Source: an uncultured Porphyromonadaceae bacterium
GTDB lineage: Bacteria; Bacteroidota; Bacteroidia; Bacteroidales; Muribaculaceae
Direction of reading: 5' to 3'
Length of the DNA stretch: 61,435 nucleotides
Assembly: GCA_947175205.1 (NCBI GenBank)
Contig: CAMWLS010000007.1
Coordinates: 1-61,435, forward strand
Part shown: one piece after another, positions 8,435-17,387 of the stretch
How positions within the stretch are numbered: position 1 is the stretch's first letter
Layout: every line of letters starts with the position of its first letter
Program-made: the position numbers and the translations under genes
Notes under the pieces: model-generated
The model's database searches: none
What the model saw: only the letters and a program-made list of their open reading frames with translations
Told to the model about the DNA's origin: nothing

Positions 8435-9333
8435 TTTGAAATATTTTCAAGGTCTTCCCTGAGCTGACGCCTCAGGGCGTCAAGGCTCTCAAACTTGCGT
8501 TCAGGACGCATGTATCTTAAAAATTCCACGCTCACGGGCAGGCCGTAAAGGTCTCCGATGAAGTTCTTCAGATGGGCCTCAATGGTGGTCACAGGGTGTT
8601 CACTGTGGTCCACGGTGGGACGGCTCCCAATGTTTATCATGGCCTTATGGCAGATGCCGTCAGGTGTGGTTACAGCACCCTCATAAACGCCGTGGACGGG
8701 GATAAGGGTGTCAGGTGGTTCAGGGAGAATATTAGCCGTGGGAAAGCCTATGGTGCGCCCTATCTGCTTACCTCTGACCACGGTTCCCTCTATAGTGTAA
8801 GGGCGTCCCAGATATGCCGCGGCTTTCTCCATCATGCCGCCGCTGATGAGTTTGCGTATGGTGGAGCTGCACAGCGGAGCTTCACCCGGCGGCGAGTCAA
8901 GAGCAGTGGCGGGGATTATAGTCATCTGTGCCTTTTCTGCGGCACGGCGGTAATCTTCCGGGGTACGGAGGCGGTCACTGCCGAAGCTGTGATCATAGCC
9001 CGTCACCAGTGCTGTTATGCCGTAACGCTCACGGAGCATGGTCATGAATCCCTCAGCGGTCATTTTACGTATATCCGGGGTGAAATTCAGCTCTATAACT
9101 TCATTTATTCCGCAGTCATACAGCAGCTTGTCACGCAGTAAGGGCGGAGACAGGCGCTGCGGGGCGCGCTCAGGAGCAATAATACTCAGCGGATGCTGTC
9201 TGAAAGTGACCACAACAGGCGTCATGCCGCGCTTGCGTGCCTCTGAGACAAGCTGTCCCAGCAGGTGACGGTGCCCCAGATGTACACCGTCAAAGGTGCC
9301 TATGGTGGCTATTTTATCAGATGCTGATGCCAT
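8431..9333 (-). CDS. ribF: bifunctional riboflavin kinase / FAD synthetase
   Basis: Converts riboflavin to FMN and then FAD. It has 300 residues from the ATG at 9333. The N-terminal nucleotidyltransferase domain shows GTFDGVHLGHRHLL and a late SSTIRKLISGG; the C-terminal riboflavin kinase domain shows GRTIGFPTANI, VHGVYEG and IEAHLKNFIGDLYG. The frame is open back to 9411 inside the HAD gene. The 9333 start (MASASDKIATIGTFDG) gives the usual length and overlaps the HAD stop by 17 bp. Confidence 0.93.
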   Translation of the reverse strand: MASASDKIATIGTFDGVHLGHRHLLGQLVSEARKRGMTPVVVTFRQHPLSIIAPERAPQRLSPPLLRDKLLYDCGINEVIELNFTPDIRKMTAEGFMTMLRERYGITALVTGYDHSFGSDRLRTPEDYRRAAEKAQMTIIPATALDSPPGEAPLCSSTIRKLISGGMMEKAAAYLGRPYTIEGTVVRGKQIGRTIGFPTANILPEPPDTLIPVHGVYEGAVTTPDGICHKAMINIGSRPTVDHSEHPVTTIEAHLKNFIGDLYGLPVSVEFLRYMRPERKFESLDALRRQLREDLENISK

Positions 9334-9949
9334 GCCGGGCCAATACGTCAGTAAATTCAGTTCCCGGAGGTACGGCGGCTGTGAGATAGCCAACTTCCGC
9401 GGCTGCGTCAAGGTTCTTTACGGAGTCATCCAGGAAAAGGGTCTCAGAAGGCTCCATACCCAGCTGCGAGGCCGCCAGGCGGAAAATACGCAGGTCAGGC
9501 TTCTGGCATCCGGCGCTGAAGGAGGTTATTATTCCGTCAAAGTAAAACTCGCGGTCATGGCCGTCCTTTAGGAACTCATCACGGATGACGGAATTCCACA
9601 TTATGGGGTTGGTATTGCTGAGCATGTACACGCCGTAACCCTTCTTCTTAATCTCTTCCAGCTCTCTGAGGCGGTGCGGGGGGATTCCTACGAGGAAACG
9701 GCAGAAGGCGGCATCCATCTGGGCGTCAGTCACTCCTTCTGGGAGCAGGGTGCGCATGGCAGCGTGAAACTCATCCACGCTTATCTTTCCTTCCTCAAGG
9801 TCAAGAAACGGACCCTGCTGTGAGTAAACGCCAAAGAAGCTGTCAGCGTCTTTCATCCCTAATTTTGTGAAGGCTTCCACACAGCGCTCGCGTTTTATAT
9901 CCATTATAACGCCGCCAAGGTCAAAGAGTATGTTCTTTATCTTAGTCAT
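9317..9949 (-). CDS. HAD-family hydrolase
   Basis: Haloacid dehalogenase superfamily phosphatase of 210 residues. With the ATG at 9949 (MTKIKNILFDLGGVI) the nucleophile is Asp10; motif II is LSNTNP, motif III is the lysine in GCQKPDLRIF, and the acidic motif is FLDDSVKNLDAA. A helical cap domain lies between motifs I and II. DLGGV is typical of a GpmB/YihX-like subgroup acting on small phosphosugars; the substrate is unknown. The ORF continues upstream to 10063 only within the nucleoside kinase gene; 9949 is 5 bp after that gene's stop and is the likely start. Confidence 0.88.
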   Translation of the reverse strand: MTKIKNILFDLGGVIMDIKRERCVEAFTKLGMKDADSFFGVYSQQGPFLDLEEGKISVDEFHAAMRTLLPEGVTDAQMDAAFCRFLVGIPPHRLRELEEIKKKGYGVYMLSNTNPIMWNSVIRDEFLKDGHDREFYFDGIITSFSAGCQKPDLRIFRLAASQLGMEPSETLFLDDSVKNLDAAAEVGYLTAAVPPGTEFTDVLARHGISI

Positions 9950-9954
9950 AATGC

Positions 9955-11631
9955 TTAGTATTTGAAAGAGCTGCCACCCAGGAACTCGCGCAGCAGGCTG
10001 GTGCCTGGTAGCATACGGGGGTCCACCGGCGTGAAATAACTGAGGAATTTCATCAGACGGCATGCCTCAGCATATTCCGGGATATCCTGAGGCACGCGGC
10101 TGAGGATGTTCTCGGCTTCCTGCTTCATTACTGCGGGCTCAAAGATGCTGGATGAGTTAAAGGTGGCGTCAGCATTCTCCTGATAGGGGAATATCCATTT
10201 TTCCTCACCGCGACGTACGCTGGCCCAGCGGCGGAGGGTGTCTTCCGCGCTGTTTCCGCGATATTTGTAATCACGTATTATGCGTCTTAGCAGACGTGTG
10301 TCAGTGGTGGGAATCCAGTTGTGGTTGTCTATGGCCAGTGTGGTGAGCGCTGACACATAAACGCGGAATTTCATTTCCTCCGCAATGTGTGCCGTGAGTT
10401 CCGGATTCAAGCCGTGGATGCCCTCAATGAGCAGTATGCCGCCCTCTTTGAGGCGCAGTTTGTTGCCCTTGTACACGCGGCAGCCTTTTTCAAAGCTATA
10501 TGAGGGGAGTTCCACTTCCTCTCCGGCCAGGATGCGGTTAAGGTCAGTGTTAAACTGTTCCAGATCAAGGGCGTAAAGGCTTTCGTAATCATAGTCACCG
10601 TCAGCGTCACGGGGGGTGTGTTTGCGGTCCACAAAGTAATCATCCAGCGAAATCATCTGTGGTTTAAGCAGATTAGTCATCAGCTGGACCGCCAGGCGTT
10701 TTGTGGTGGTGGTCTTTCCGGAAGAGCTGGGGCCGGCAATAAGCACCAGGCGTGCTCCGCCACGGTGGTAACGCTGCGTAATTTCATCACTGATGCGTGC
10801 AATGTATTTCTCATGCAGTGCCTCAGCCACGTTTATAATGTCCTGGGCAAGGCCTTTTTCAATGGCGCGGTTAAGTTCTCCGGTGTAGCTTACGCCTATG
10901 ATGTGGTTGAAGTCCAGGTACTGTTTATACGCCTGGAACATCTTGTGCTGAGTCACGGGAGAGGGCGTTACGGCCGGCTGCGCGTTATCATATCCCAACA
11001 GCAGCATGCCGTCCTCATAAGGAATGAGGTCAAAGGTTTTCAGCAGGCCGGTGCGGGGTACCAACGGGCCGTAGTAGCTGTCATAGACATCTTCCAGACT
11101 GTAATATGTGGTGTAAAGTTTGTGCAGGGAAAGCAGCAGGTCCACCTTGTGCCTGAGTCCCTGTGCCTCAAACAGAGGAAGCGCCTCAGCTGTCAGTCCG
11201 CGGTGGCGTTTCAGAGGCAGGTCAGCGTCCACCAGACGCTGCATTTCTTCTCTGAGACGTGATATTTTTTCAGTGGTAAGTTCTGTGCCCTCCACACGGC
11301 AGAAGTGTCCGCGTGAAACGGAGTGCTCAATCAGCAGCTGCGTTCCCGGCAGCGTGTGTGCCACGGCACAGTAAAGCAGCATGCACAGTGAGCGGGTGTA
11401 AACCCTCTGGCCGGTGGCGGAGTCATGACCCAGAAACTGCAGGGTATGGTCAGAGTAAAGTGGCAGGTCCAGACTCTGAGAGGTGTTGTCAAGATGCACG
11501 CACAGGGGTGTGAAAGGAAGGCTTACAAGGCCCTGACGCAGTATGCCGGCCGGTGTTATTCCGCCGGGAACGCTGAGGGTGGTGCCGGTGTTGACGCAGC
11601 GTATGTTTATATTTGGAGTGAACTCAGTCAT
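9955..11631 (-). CDS. nucleoside (uridine-type) kinase with TGS domain
   Basis: Two-part protein of 558 residues. The N-terminus is a TGS-like domain with threonyl-tRNA-synthetase-like second domain (NINIRCVNTGTTLSVPGGI, then an ISRLREEMQRLVD segment). The C-terminal half is a phosphoribulokinase/uridine kinase domain with P-loop GPSSSGKTTT and substrate segments ISLDDYFVDR and LIEGIHGLNPEL. This fusion is widespread and usually annotated as nucleoside kinase; the true substrate is not established from sequence. It begins 17 bp after the InaA-family gene. Confidence 0.87.
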   Translation of the reverse strand: MTEFTPNINIRCVNTGTTLSVPGGITPAGILRQGLVSLPFTPLCVHLDNTSQSLDLPLYSDHTLQFLGHDSATGQRVYTRSLCMLLYCAVAHTLPGTQLLIEHSVSRGHFCRVEGTELTTEKISRLREEMQRLVDADLPLKRHRGLTAEALPLFEAQGLRHKVDLLLSLHKLYTTYYSLEDVYDSYYGPLVPRTGLLKTFDLIPYEDGMLLLGYDNAQPAVTPSPVTQHKMFQAYKQYLDFNHIIGVSYTGELNRAIEKGLAQDIINVAEALHEKYIARISDEITQRYHRGGARLVLIAGPSSSGKTTTTKRLAVQLMTNLLKPQMISLDDYFVDRKHTPRDADGDYDYESLYALDLEQFNTDLNRILAGEEVELPSYSFEKGCRVYKGNKLRLKEGGILLIEGIHGLNPELTAHIAEEMKFRVYVSALTTLAIDNHNWIPTTDTRLLRRIIRDYKYRGNSAEDTLRRWASVRRGEEKWIFPYQENADATFNSSSIFEPAVMKQEAENILSRVPQDIPEYAEACRLMKFLSYFTPVDPRMLPGTSLLREFLGGSSFKY

Positions 11632-11648
11632 AAGTGAGAATTTGTCTC

Positions 11649-12458
11649 TTATTTGGATGAGGAAAATTTCTTTATAGCCTTTTTAAGGCGGCGTTTTTTG
11701 AAGATGGTGGCCATGCGGGAGTAGTAGCCTTCCATCATGAGGTCGTATACCAGCGGTTCAGGATAGCCGCTCAGGCGCGCGTATGCAGCGGCCAGGCGTT
11801 TTACGGCGGTGTCAGAGTCCAGCACGGTGCCGCTGTGACGTATGAGGTCCGGGCGTTTTTTGACGTTAAATTCCATGCGGTTAATGTCTATCAGGGTCAT
11901 TCTGAATCCACTGATGTCTTGATGCCACAGGACATTACCCGGAGTGAGGTCTTTCATCCAGACTCCGGCGCTGTGGAGTTTTATAAGAAACTGGGCCAGA
12001 ATGTCTATGACAGCGTCATATTCCGGATTATTTTCTATGTTGCGGAGAGTGCGGTACTGCGGGAGGTGCCTGCAAAGGTAGTAGCTGCGGCTGAGCAGGC
12101 CGGCGGCATTGCGCACTTCCACAAAGGCCAGAGGCTCAGGGGTGGAAATGCCCAGACGCTGCAGCTGGCGTGCGTTTTCAAAAGCACGTTTTGCCTTGCT
12201 GCCTCTGAACCAGCCGTACACAAGGCTGTTGAGCCAGTGGGGGCAGCGGTATTTCTTGATATTTACCTCCAGGGGAGTATTTCCGGGTAGTGTGAGCGTG
12301 GTGAGTCGGTTGCGCTCATCATAAATGATGGTCTCTCCGGGAGTCTCACCGGTCTGAGCCAGATTGCGGCAGATGTCCTTTACCGCCTCATTTGAAAAGG
12401 CAAATTTTATGCGCTTCATGGCTGAGCGCTTTTGCAGCAGTTGGTTCAGGATTTTCAT
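11649..12458 (-). CDS. InaA/WaaP-type lipopolysaccharide kinase family protein
   Basis: Protein-kinase-fold enzyme likely to phosphorylate Kdo or heptose in the inner LPS core. It has 269 residues. The catalytic loop is HSAGVWMKDLTPGNVLW (Asp and Asn as in kinases), and the metal-binding step is LIDINRM in place of DFG. A basic C-terminus (FKKRRLKKAIKKF) suggests membrane association. Its ATG at 12458 overlaps the upstream GT4 stop by 4 bp; an internal ATG at 12419 is possible. The two adjacent glycosyltransferases support a role in core oligosaccharide assembly (inference). Confidence 0.82.
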   Translation of the reverse strand: MKILNQLLQKRSAMKRIKFAFSNEAVKDICRNLAQTGETPGETIIYDERNRLTTLTLPGNTPLEVNIKKYRCPHWLNSLVYGWFRGSKAKRAFENARQLQRLGISTPEPLAFVEVRNAAGLLSRSYYLCRHLPQYRTLRNIENNPEYDAVIDILAQFLIKLHSAGVWMKDLTPGNVLWHQDISGFRMTLIDINRMEFNVKKRPDLIRHSGTVLDSDTAVKRLAAAYARLSGYPEPLVYDLMMEGYYSRMATIFKKRRLKKAIKKFSSSK

Positions 12459-13543
12459 GTGTTGAAGAAGAGGGTGTTGTATAGGTCAATGGTTTCCGCC
12501 GCCATACGCTCCAGGGAGAATTTCTCAGCTACGGTAGCCGCGGCGTTGCGGCCTAACTCCGCTGCGCGTGCGGGATTCTTTATGAGGTCTTCTATGGCCT
12601 GAGCCAGGGCCGGAACATTATCCGGCTTTATGAGTATGCCGTCCGTGCCATTGGTTATGATTTCCGGCTGTGCGCCGTTGTCAGTGGTGATGACGGCCAT
12701 GCCGTGGGCCATCATCTCCACCACGCTTAAGCCAAAGGCTTCCGGGGTAATGGTGGGAACCACGCCTATGGTGCCCGGGTACATGTACAGCGCGGGGTCA
12801 GGTACTTCACCTGCCCATGTGATATTATGCTGCAGGTGACGTTCACGGGTGAAGCGTACCAGGGGCATGACGTAATTTCCGCGTCCCTGGCCGCAGACGG
12901 TGAGGTGCCAGTCCAGACCGTCAGGGAGGCTTGCCAGAGCCTCTATAAGCGTTTTTAGGCCCTTTTCCGGAGTAAGGCGCCCGGCATATAGGAGTTCTGC
13001 GCGTCCGGGCAGCGGCTTGGCCGGCGAAGTCTCTGAGGGAATAACTGTTCCGTTATAAATTACTTTTGCATGGCGCAGCTCAGGAGCCGGAGAGGCACTG
13101 TAAAATTCATTGCTCACCCTCTGTGATACAAAGATGGTGCCGTCCAGAGCGTTATACAGTCCCAGGCGTGCGCGGGTGGTGTCAGCCGGTTTTACGTGAT
13201 GCCTTGTGACCAGCGCCAGAATACGTTTTTCCGGCATCAGGCGCTTCATGCGCCATGCCAGGGCGCCACTCTTGAAGTTGTGGCAGTGGATGATAACAGG
13301 GCCCTCCAGGCTTCTGAGCAGACGAGACAGGCGCACCGGAGATGTGAAATCCAGCAGGCCGTTCTGTTCCAGCAGCATCACGGGGACGTGCTCTTTCTCA
13401 AACATGCGGACTATGGACTTGGCTCTGGGGTTTATGACGGCAACCACTCTGTGTCCGGCGGTCATAGTGGCGCGGCACAGGTCCAGGGCGTAACGCTCCA
13501 CGCCTGTAAATTCCTTGTCATTTATGAGGTGTACTATGTTCAT
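12455..13543 (-). CDS. glycosyltransferase family 4
   Basis: GT-B fold glycosyltransferase of 362 residues. It starts with MNIVHLINDKEFTGVERYALDL, where the acceptor-side loop carries GVERY. The donor domain shows LLYAGRLTPEKGLKTLIEAL and the E-x7-E element EAFGLSVVEMM. The likely role is addition of a sugar to the LPS core on the cytoplasmic face. It overlaps both neighbours by 4 bp (GT2 before, InaA-type kinase after). Confidence 0.87.
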   Translation of the reverse strand: MNIVHLINDKEFTGVERYALDLCRATMTAGHRVVAVINPRAKSIVRMFEKEHVPVMLLEQNGLLDFTSPVRLSRLLRSLEGPVIIHCHNFKSGALAWRMKRLMPEKRILALVTRHHVKPADTTRARLGLYNALDGTIFVSQRVSNEFYSASPAPELRHAKVIYNGTVIPSETSPAKPLPGRAELLYAGRLTPEKGLKTLIEALASLPDGLDWHLTVCGQGRGNYVMPLVRFTRERHLQHNITWAGEVPDPALYMYPGTIGVVPTITPEAFGLSVVEMMAHGMAVITTDNGAQPEIITNGTDGILIKPDNVPALAQAIEDLIKNPARAAELGRNAAATVAEKFSLERMAAETIDLYNTLFFNT

Positions 13544-14322
13544 GCGTCAGTGTTGATGTTGTTGTTGTGGTGAATCATAATCTGGCGGGCCATGTTGTAA
13601 GCCAGCAGAGTGGTGCGGAAGCGGCGGCGGGCTATGGAATGACCCGGGCGGCCGTCGCGCCATGCGCTGTGCAGCAGATAGCAGTCCAGGAAGGCGCCCA
13701 TGGCCCTCAACCGAGGTGTGAGACGGTTAATGCTGCATCCGCTGGCGGCAATATTGCGTGCGCTGATGCTGGCACGCCTGTTTTCCTTGGATTCAAACTC
13801 GCGCACGGTGGCGCAGCGGTAATGGTGAATACATCCTTCCAGCGGAAAGGGGGTAAGAGTATCCGGGAAGCTGACACGCTCGCTCAGGTCCAGAAGGTTC
13901 CAGGTGGCAAAACGCTTGTTAAACAGTCTGATTTCCATGTCAGGTTCCCAACCGCTGTGCGTCATGGGACGCCCGCAGAAGTACTGTACCACCCGCAGTG
14001 AGTAAACGCGGTGTTCCATGGGGCTTTGCTTAAGGCGCAGGATGGCGCTGCATAGCTCATCGGACAGCACCTCATCAGCGTCAATGGATAGCACAAAGCT
14101 GTGGGTGGTGAGGCTGAGGGCGTACTGCCGCTGTGAACCGAAACCTGAGAACTGGCGCTGTTTTACCTTGCAGCCGTAACGGTGGCAGATATCCAGGGTG
14201 TTATCTGTGGAGTAAGAGTCCACCACAATAATTTCATCCGCAACTCTGCTGAGTGATTCCAGGCATGCCTGCAGTGTGGCTCCGGCATTGAGCGTGAGTA
14301 CGGTGGCCGAAATTTTACTCAT
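13540..14322 (-). CDS. glycosyltransferase family 2, LPS-core (WaaE/KdtX) type
   Basis: GT-A fold enzyme of 260 residues. The N-terminus SATVLTLNAGATLQACLESL leads to EIIVVDSYSTDNTLDI and the metal-binding SIDADE. The KQRQFSGFGSQRQYAL segment is characteristic of the WaaE/KdtX-like group that adds a beta-linked hexose to the LPS core. It is the first gene of the run ending at 7138 and is preceded by a -7 promoter element at 14349-14356. Confidence 0.87.
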   Translation of the reverse strand: MSKISATVLTLNAGATLQACLESLSRVADEIIVVDSYSTDNTLDICHRYGCKVKQRQFSGFGSQRQYALSLTTHSFVLSIDADEVLSDELCSAILRLKQSPMEHRVYSLRVVQYFCGRPMTHSGWEPDMEIRLFNKRFATWNLLDLSERVSFPDTLTPFPLEGCIHHYRCATVREFESKENRRASISARNIAASGCSINRLTPRLRAMGAFLDCYLLHSAWRDGRPGHSIARRRFRTTLLAYNMARQIMIHHNNNINTDA

Positions 14323-14348
14323 GGTAAATCAGATTTTGTTTTGCGGTA

Positions 14349-14356
14349 CAAAATTA
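14349..14356 (-). promoter_or_regulatory. -7 element upstream of the GT2-GT4-kinase operon
   Basis: TAATTTTG on the minus strand fits TAnnTTTG, 26 bp before the GT2 ATG. No TTTG is found at the normal distance upstream, so the -33 element is weak or absent. Confidence 0.5.
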
Positions 14357-14488
14357 CTGAAAATAATTAATCAGAGGGTCACTTCTGTTGCTTAATGATG
14401 TTGCATGCGGAACATTATTTATGTAAGCTTAGAGTTGACTATGAGATATCCTCAGTGCCTTACATCTGACCTATTCTTACAAACCTCA

Positions 14489-14526
14489 GGAGGGTGTATC
14501 AAAATTTGCATTTTGATACACCCTCC
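14489..14526. terminator. perfect 17-bp palindrome downstream of the DUF805 gene
   Basis: The left arm 14489-14505 (GGAGGGTGTATCAAAAT) is exactly complementary to the right arm 14510-14526, with a 4-nt loop TTGC. No run of T follows on either strand, so it may act as a transcript-end stabiliser rather than a classical terminator. Its core GGGTGTATCA is shared with the palindromes at 17325 and 47590. Confidence 0.65.
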
Positions 14527-14627
14527 AGGATCATTAAATTCGCAAAATGTGTGGTCTGCTTAGCAGGCCCGGTATATTTATTTACCTGTTTTAATTTCCT
14601 ATGAGGGAAACAGGTTTTAAGTTTTGC

Positions 14628-15011
14628 TTACTTTGCTTCCAGCAGAGGAACGGGTCCATACTGGTTAGGCTGCATGTCGCTTTCCTTGCAGAACCAGATA
14701 ATAAGGATAATGGCACCTACAAGGGGAATCAGGGCCAGAAATATGAACCATCCGCTTTTATTGATGTCATGGAGGCGGCGTACTGCCAGGCCAAGGCCGG
14801 GAAGAAGAAGAGCCAGATCAACCAGATATGTGATGTAGGTACCAACTTCTCCGATGATTGCTGTGAGGATGGTTAATACCACACCCAGAATGGCGGTGAA
14901 AAGAACATAGTACCAGTACTGTGAACGTGAGGCACGGCCGTTAAAGTTGCAATAGTTTACTTTAAGGGCGCTTTCTACGGCCTCCTGAAAAGTAGCTTGT
15001 CTCTGAAACAT
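14628..15011 (-). CDS. DUF805 family membrane protein
   Basis: Inner-membrane protein of 127 residues and unknown function. The DUF805 signature is present: NFNGRASRSQYWYYVLF near the N-terminus and LAVRRLHDINKSGWFIF later. Three hydrophobic segments are visible (about 35-55, 60-78 and 90-108). The C-terminal CKESDMQPNQYGP motif is also typical of the family. Monocistronic: a -7 element lies at 15043-15050 and a palindrome follows the stop. Confidence 0.88.
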   Translation of the reverse strand: MFQRQATFQEAVESALKVNYCNFNGRASRSQYWYYVLFTAILGVVLTILTAIIGEVGTYITYLVDLALLLPGLGLAVRRLHDINKSGWFIFLALIPLVGAIILIIWFCKESDMQPNQYGPVPLLEAK

Positions 15012-15420
15012 TGGTTTAAAATTTTAATGAGTAATATATCCGCAAAGATATAAATGTTTTTTTACTTTTTAGCTTTTTCGGAGTATATTATCAGTATACA
15101 AAGAGGTATACAAAGAGTGGACAGTGGGGTAGGGGAGAGGTTGGATGCATGGTGTAGGGTTCGGAGGTAATATTTAAGGAACTGTCAAAATGAGTTTGAT
15201 GAGAGGCATATGCCGGTGGAGTAGTACGGGGAAATCAGGCTGAGGGTAACCCGGTGGAGTAGAATGGGATCTAAGTTGCAAGTATGCCGTTTTTGTGTGA
15301 CGGAGTTGTTAATTCTTTTAACATTTAAAACGCTCTCTTTCCACCGGATTCTCACGTTATGTCATAATATTTTATTCTCAGAGGGTATAAAATGAGGATA
15401 AAGCACAATTAATCAGTATA
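15012..15420. other. 409-bp intergenic stretch with short repeats
   Basis: No convincing gene. It contains a perfect 12-bp tandem duplication GTATACAAAGAG (15094-15105 and 15106-15117). It also has two copies of CCGGTGGAGTAG (15213-15224 and 15251-15262), with the inverted core CCACCGG at 15351-15357. The right end, next to the uvrC stop, has no clear terminator. It may be decayed sequence; I cannot assign a function. Confidence 0.6.
15043..15050 (-). promoter_or_regulatory. -7 element upstream of the DUF805 gene
   Basis: TATCTTTG on the minus strand, 31 bp before the ATG, matches TAnnTTTG. No well-placed -33 element is seen. Confidence 0.5.
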
Positions 15421-17265
15421 TTAACCCTTATTTTCACTATTATGTTCCGTTGGTGAAATAGATGCGGAGAGGGCTTGCTGAACCATTTTTGCTTTGGCTG
15501 AGCCTATGACAGCAGAAATTTCCTGCAGGGAGGCCTCGCGGATGCGTTTAACGCTGCGGAAGTGATCCAAGAGTGCCGTGCGTGTCTTGGGACCGATTCC
15601 TTTGATGCTGTCAAGCTCACTGACAAGCTGACTCTTTGAGCGGCGGTCACGATGGTGCGTGATACCGAAGCGGTGTGCCTCATCGCGCAGATGCTGAATG
15701 ACGCGTAGAGTCTCGCTGCTCTTGTCTATATACAGCGGTATGCTGTCACCGGGGAAGTATATTTCTTCCAGGCGCTTTGCTATGCCTACAACGGATATTT
15801 TATTGCGCAGCCCCATTTCATCCAGGGCTTCTACGGCTGATGATAGCTGTCCCTTACCACCGTCCACCACTATCAGCTGAGGCAGTTCCTGTCCCTCTGT
15901 CATAAGACGGGTGTAGCGGCGTGTGAGCACTTCTTTCATGGATGCAAAGTCATTGGGTCCATCCACTGTCTTGATGTTGAAATGGCGGTAATCTTTCTTT
16001 GAGGGCTTGGCATTGCGGAACACCACACAGGAGGCCACGGGGTTTGTGCCCTGGATGTTTGAGTTGTCAAAACACTCAATGTGGGTGGGTAATTCCGGGA
16101 GATGAAAGTCTGATTTTATGCGCTCCAGAATGTGCTGTGTGCGAGCTTCCGGGTCAATGCGCTCCATCTGTTTGAGGTCATCTATTCTGCGCTGGCGCGC
16201 GTTACGCACGGATACTTCCATGAGTTTAGCCTTGTCGCCGCGTTGCGGAATGGTGAATGAAATACCCGGCATTTCCACTTCAGGAATTTCCGGGACCACA
16301 ACCTCATCATAAGTGACGTTGAGACTGTTTTTTATTTCTTCTATGGCGTAAGCCAGGAGTTGGGCAACGCTCTCATCCAGACGTCTCTTATAATGCAAGG
16401 TAACGCTTCTTACCACCGCTCCTCGGCGGACGTGCATATAGTTAATGTACACGTCAGAGCCGTCATCATCCACCCCGAAAACGTCAATATCGCGTATGGA
16501 GTGGCTGACAATAACGCTCTTGGAGCGATAGTTTTCCAGTAGCTTGTATTTCTCTTTCAGTTCCTGAGCTTCTTCAAAGCGTAGTTCAGAGGCCAGGCGT
16601 GCCATCTCATCCCTGAGGTATGTCTGCAGTTCCTGTGTCTCACCGCGCAGGATGAGCTTTATGCGGTCAATGTATGCGGCATATTCCTCAGGAGTAATGG
16701 CTCCGGTGCAGCAGCCTTTGCAGCGTTTGATGTGATACTGAAGGCACACGTGCCCCTTTTTGCGGGCCAGGTATTCAGGGGTGATGGGTATGCGACAGTT
16801 GCGTACGGGATAAAGCTGGTTTATAAGCTCCAGGACGGTGCGTGCAATGCCGGTGTTGGAGTAGGGTCCGTAATACTTGGAATGGTCGTGAAGATTATTT
16901 CGTGTCAGGAATACACGGGGATACAACTCATCAGTCACCACAATCCACGGATAAGACTTGTCATCTTTCAACAGCACGTTGTAACGCGGCTGATATTCCT
17001 TTATCATGGAGTTTTCCAGATTCAGGGCGTCCTGTTCAGTGGGAACAACAATGTATGACATGTCTGCAATGGAGCTCACCAGCATATTGGTGCGCAGATT
17101 GTCATGATTACGGTTGAAGTAAGATGAAACGCGGCGTTTAAGGTTCTTAGCCTTACCCACGTATATTACCGTACCTTTCTTGTCATAATACATGTACACT
17201 CCCGGGGTGTCCGGGAGGATGGATATTTTCTGTTTGAGTTCCGGTGATTTCTCGTGTCTTGCCAT
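15421..17265 (-). CDS. uvrC: excinuclease ABC subunit C
   Basis: Makes both incisions in nucleotide excision repair together with UvrB. It has 614 residues: a GIY-YIG nuclease domain (GVYMYYDKKGTVIYVGKAKNLKRRV, ~20-50), a UVR motif for UvrB binding (SELRFEEAQELKEKYKLLENY), the RNase H-like 5' incision domain (HIECFDNSNIQGTNPVASCVVF, LIVVDGGKGQLSSA, LRDEAHRFGITHHRDRRSK) and a C-terminal helix-hairpin-helix (LDSIKGIGPKTRTALLDHF). It stands alone between apt and DUF805. Confidence 0.95.
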   Translation of the reverse strand: MARHEKSPELKQKISILPDTPGVYMYYDKKGTVIYVGKAKNLKRRVSSYFNRNHDNLRTNMLVSSIADMSYIVVPTEQDALNLENSMIKEYQPRYNVLLKDDKSYPWIVVTDELYPRVFLTRNNLHDHSKYYGPYSNTGIARTVLELINQLYPVRNCRIPITPEYLARKKGHVCLQYHIKRCKGCCTGAITPEEYAAYIDRIKLILRGETQELQTYLRDEMARLASELRFEEAQELKEKYKLLENYRSKSVIVSHSIRDIDVFGVDDDGSDVYINYMHVRRGAVVRSVTLHYKRRLDESVAQLLAYAIEEIKNSLNVTYDEVVVPEIPEVEMPGISFTIPQRGDKAKLMEVSVRNARQRRIDDLKQMERIDPEARTQHILERIKSDFHLPELPTHIECFDNSNIQGTNPVASCVVFRNAKPSKKDYRHFNIKTVDGPNDFASMKEVLTRRYTRLMTEGQELPQLIVVDGGKGQLSSAVEALDEMGLRNKISVVGIAKRLEEIYFPGDSIPLYIDKSSETLRVIQHLRDEAHRFGITHHRDRRSKSQLVSELDSIKGIGPKTRTALLDHFRSVKRIREASLQEISAVIGSAKAKMVQQALSASISPTEHNSENKG

Positions 17266-17324
17266 AGGTTATAGGGTAGGGGAGAGGATGATAGCTTCAG
17301 CCATGATATGCCTTATCTAAAAAA

Positions 17325-17357
17325 GGGTGTGTCAAAATACAACATTCTGACACACCC
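17325..17357 (-). terminator. rho-independent terminator of apt
   Basis: Arms GGGTGTGTCA (17325-17334) and TGACACACCC (17348-17357) pair perfectly and extend inward with one mismatch. On the minus strand the hairpin is followed directly by TTTTTT, as expected for termination of apt. Confidence 0.82.
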
Positions 17358-17387
17358 GCGGTAAAGATAAGGTTTAGCAGAGATTGC

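Larger units (their letters stand above)
14323..14627. other. 305-bp intergenic stretch
   Basis: Holds the promoter of the GT2 operon at its left end and a long perfect palindrome at 14489-14526. No ORF with coding character and no tRNA-like sequence was seen in the rest. Confidence 0.7.

Noticed and set aside
9950-10063. N-terminal extension of the HAD hydrolase
   Set aside because: It lies wholly within the nucleoside kinase gene, and the HAD motif I needs only the start at 9949.
10618-11262. Long plus-strand ORF opposite the nucleoside kinase
   Set aside because: It is antisense to a well-supported gene, has no recognisable domain and no promoter.
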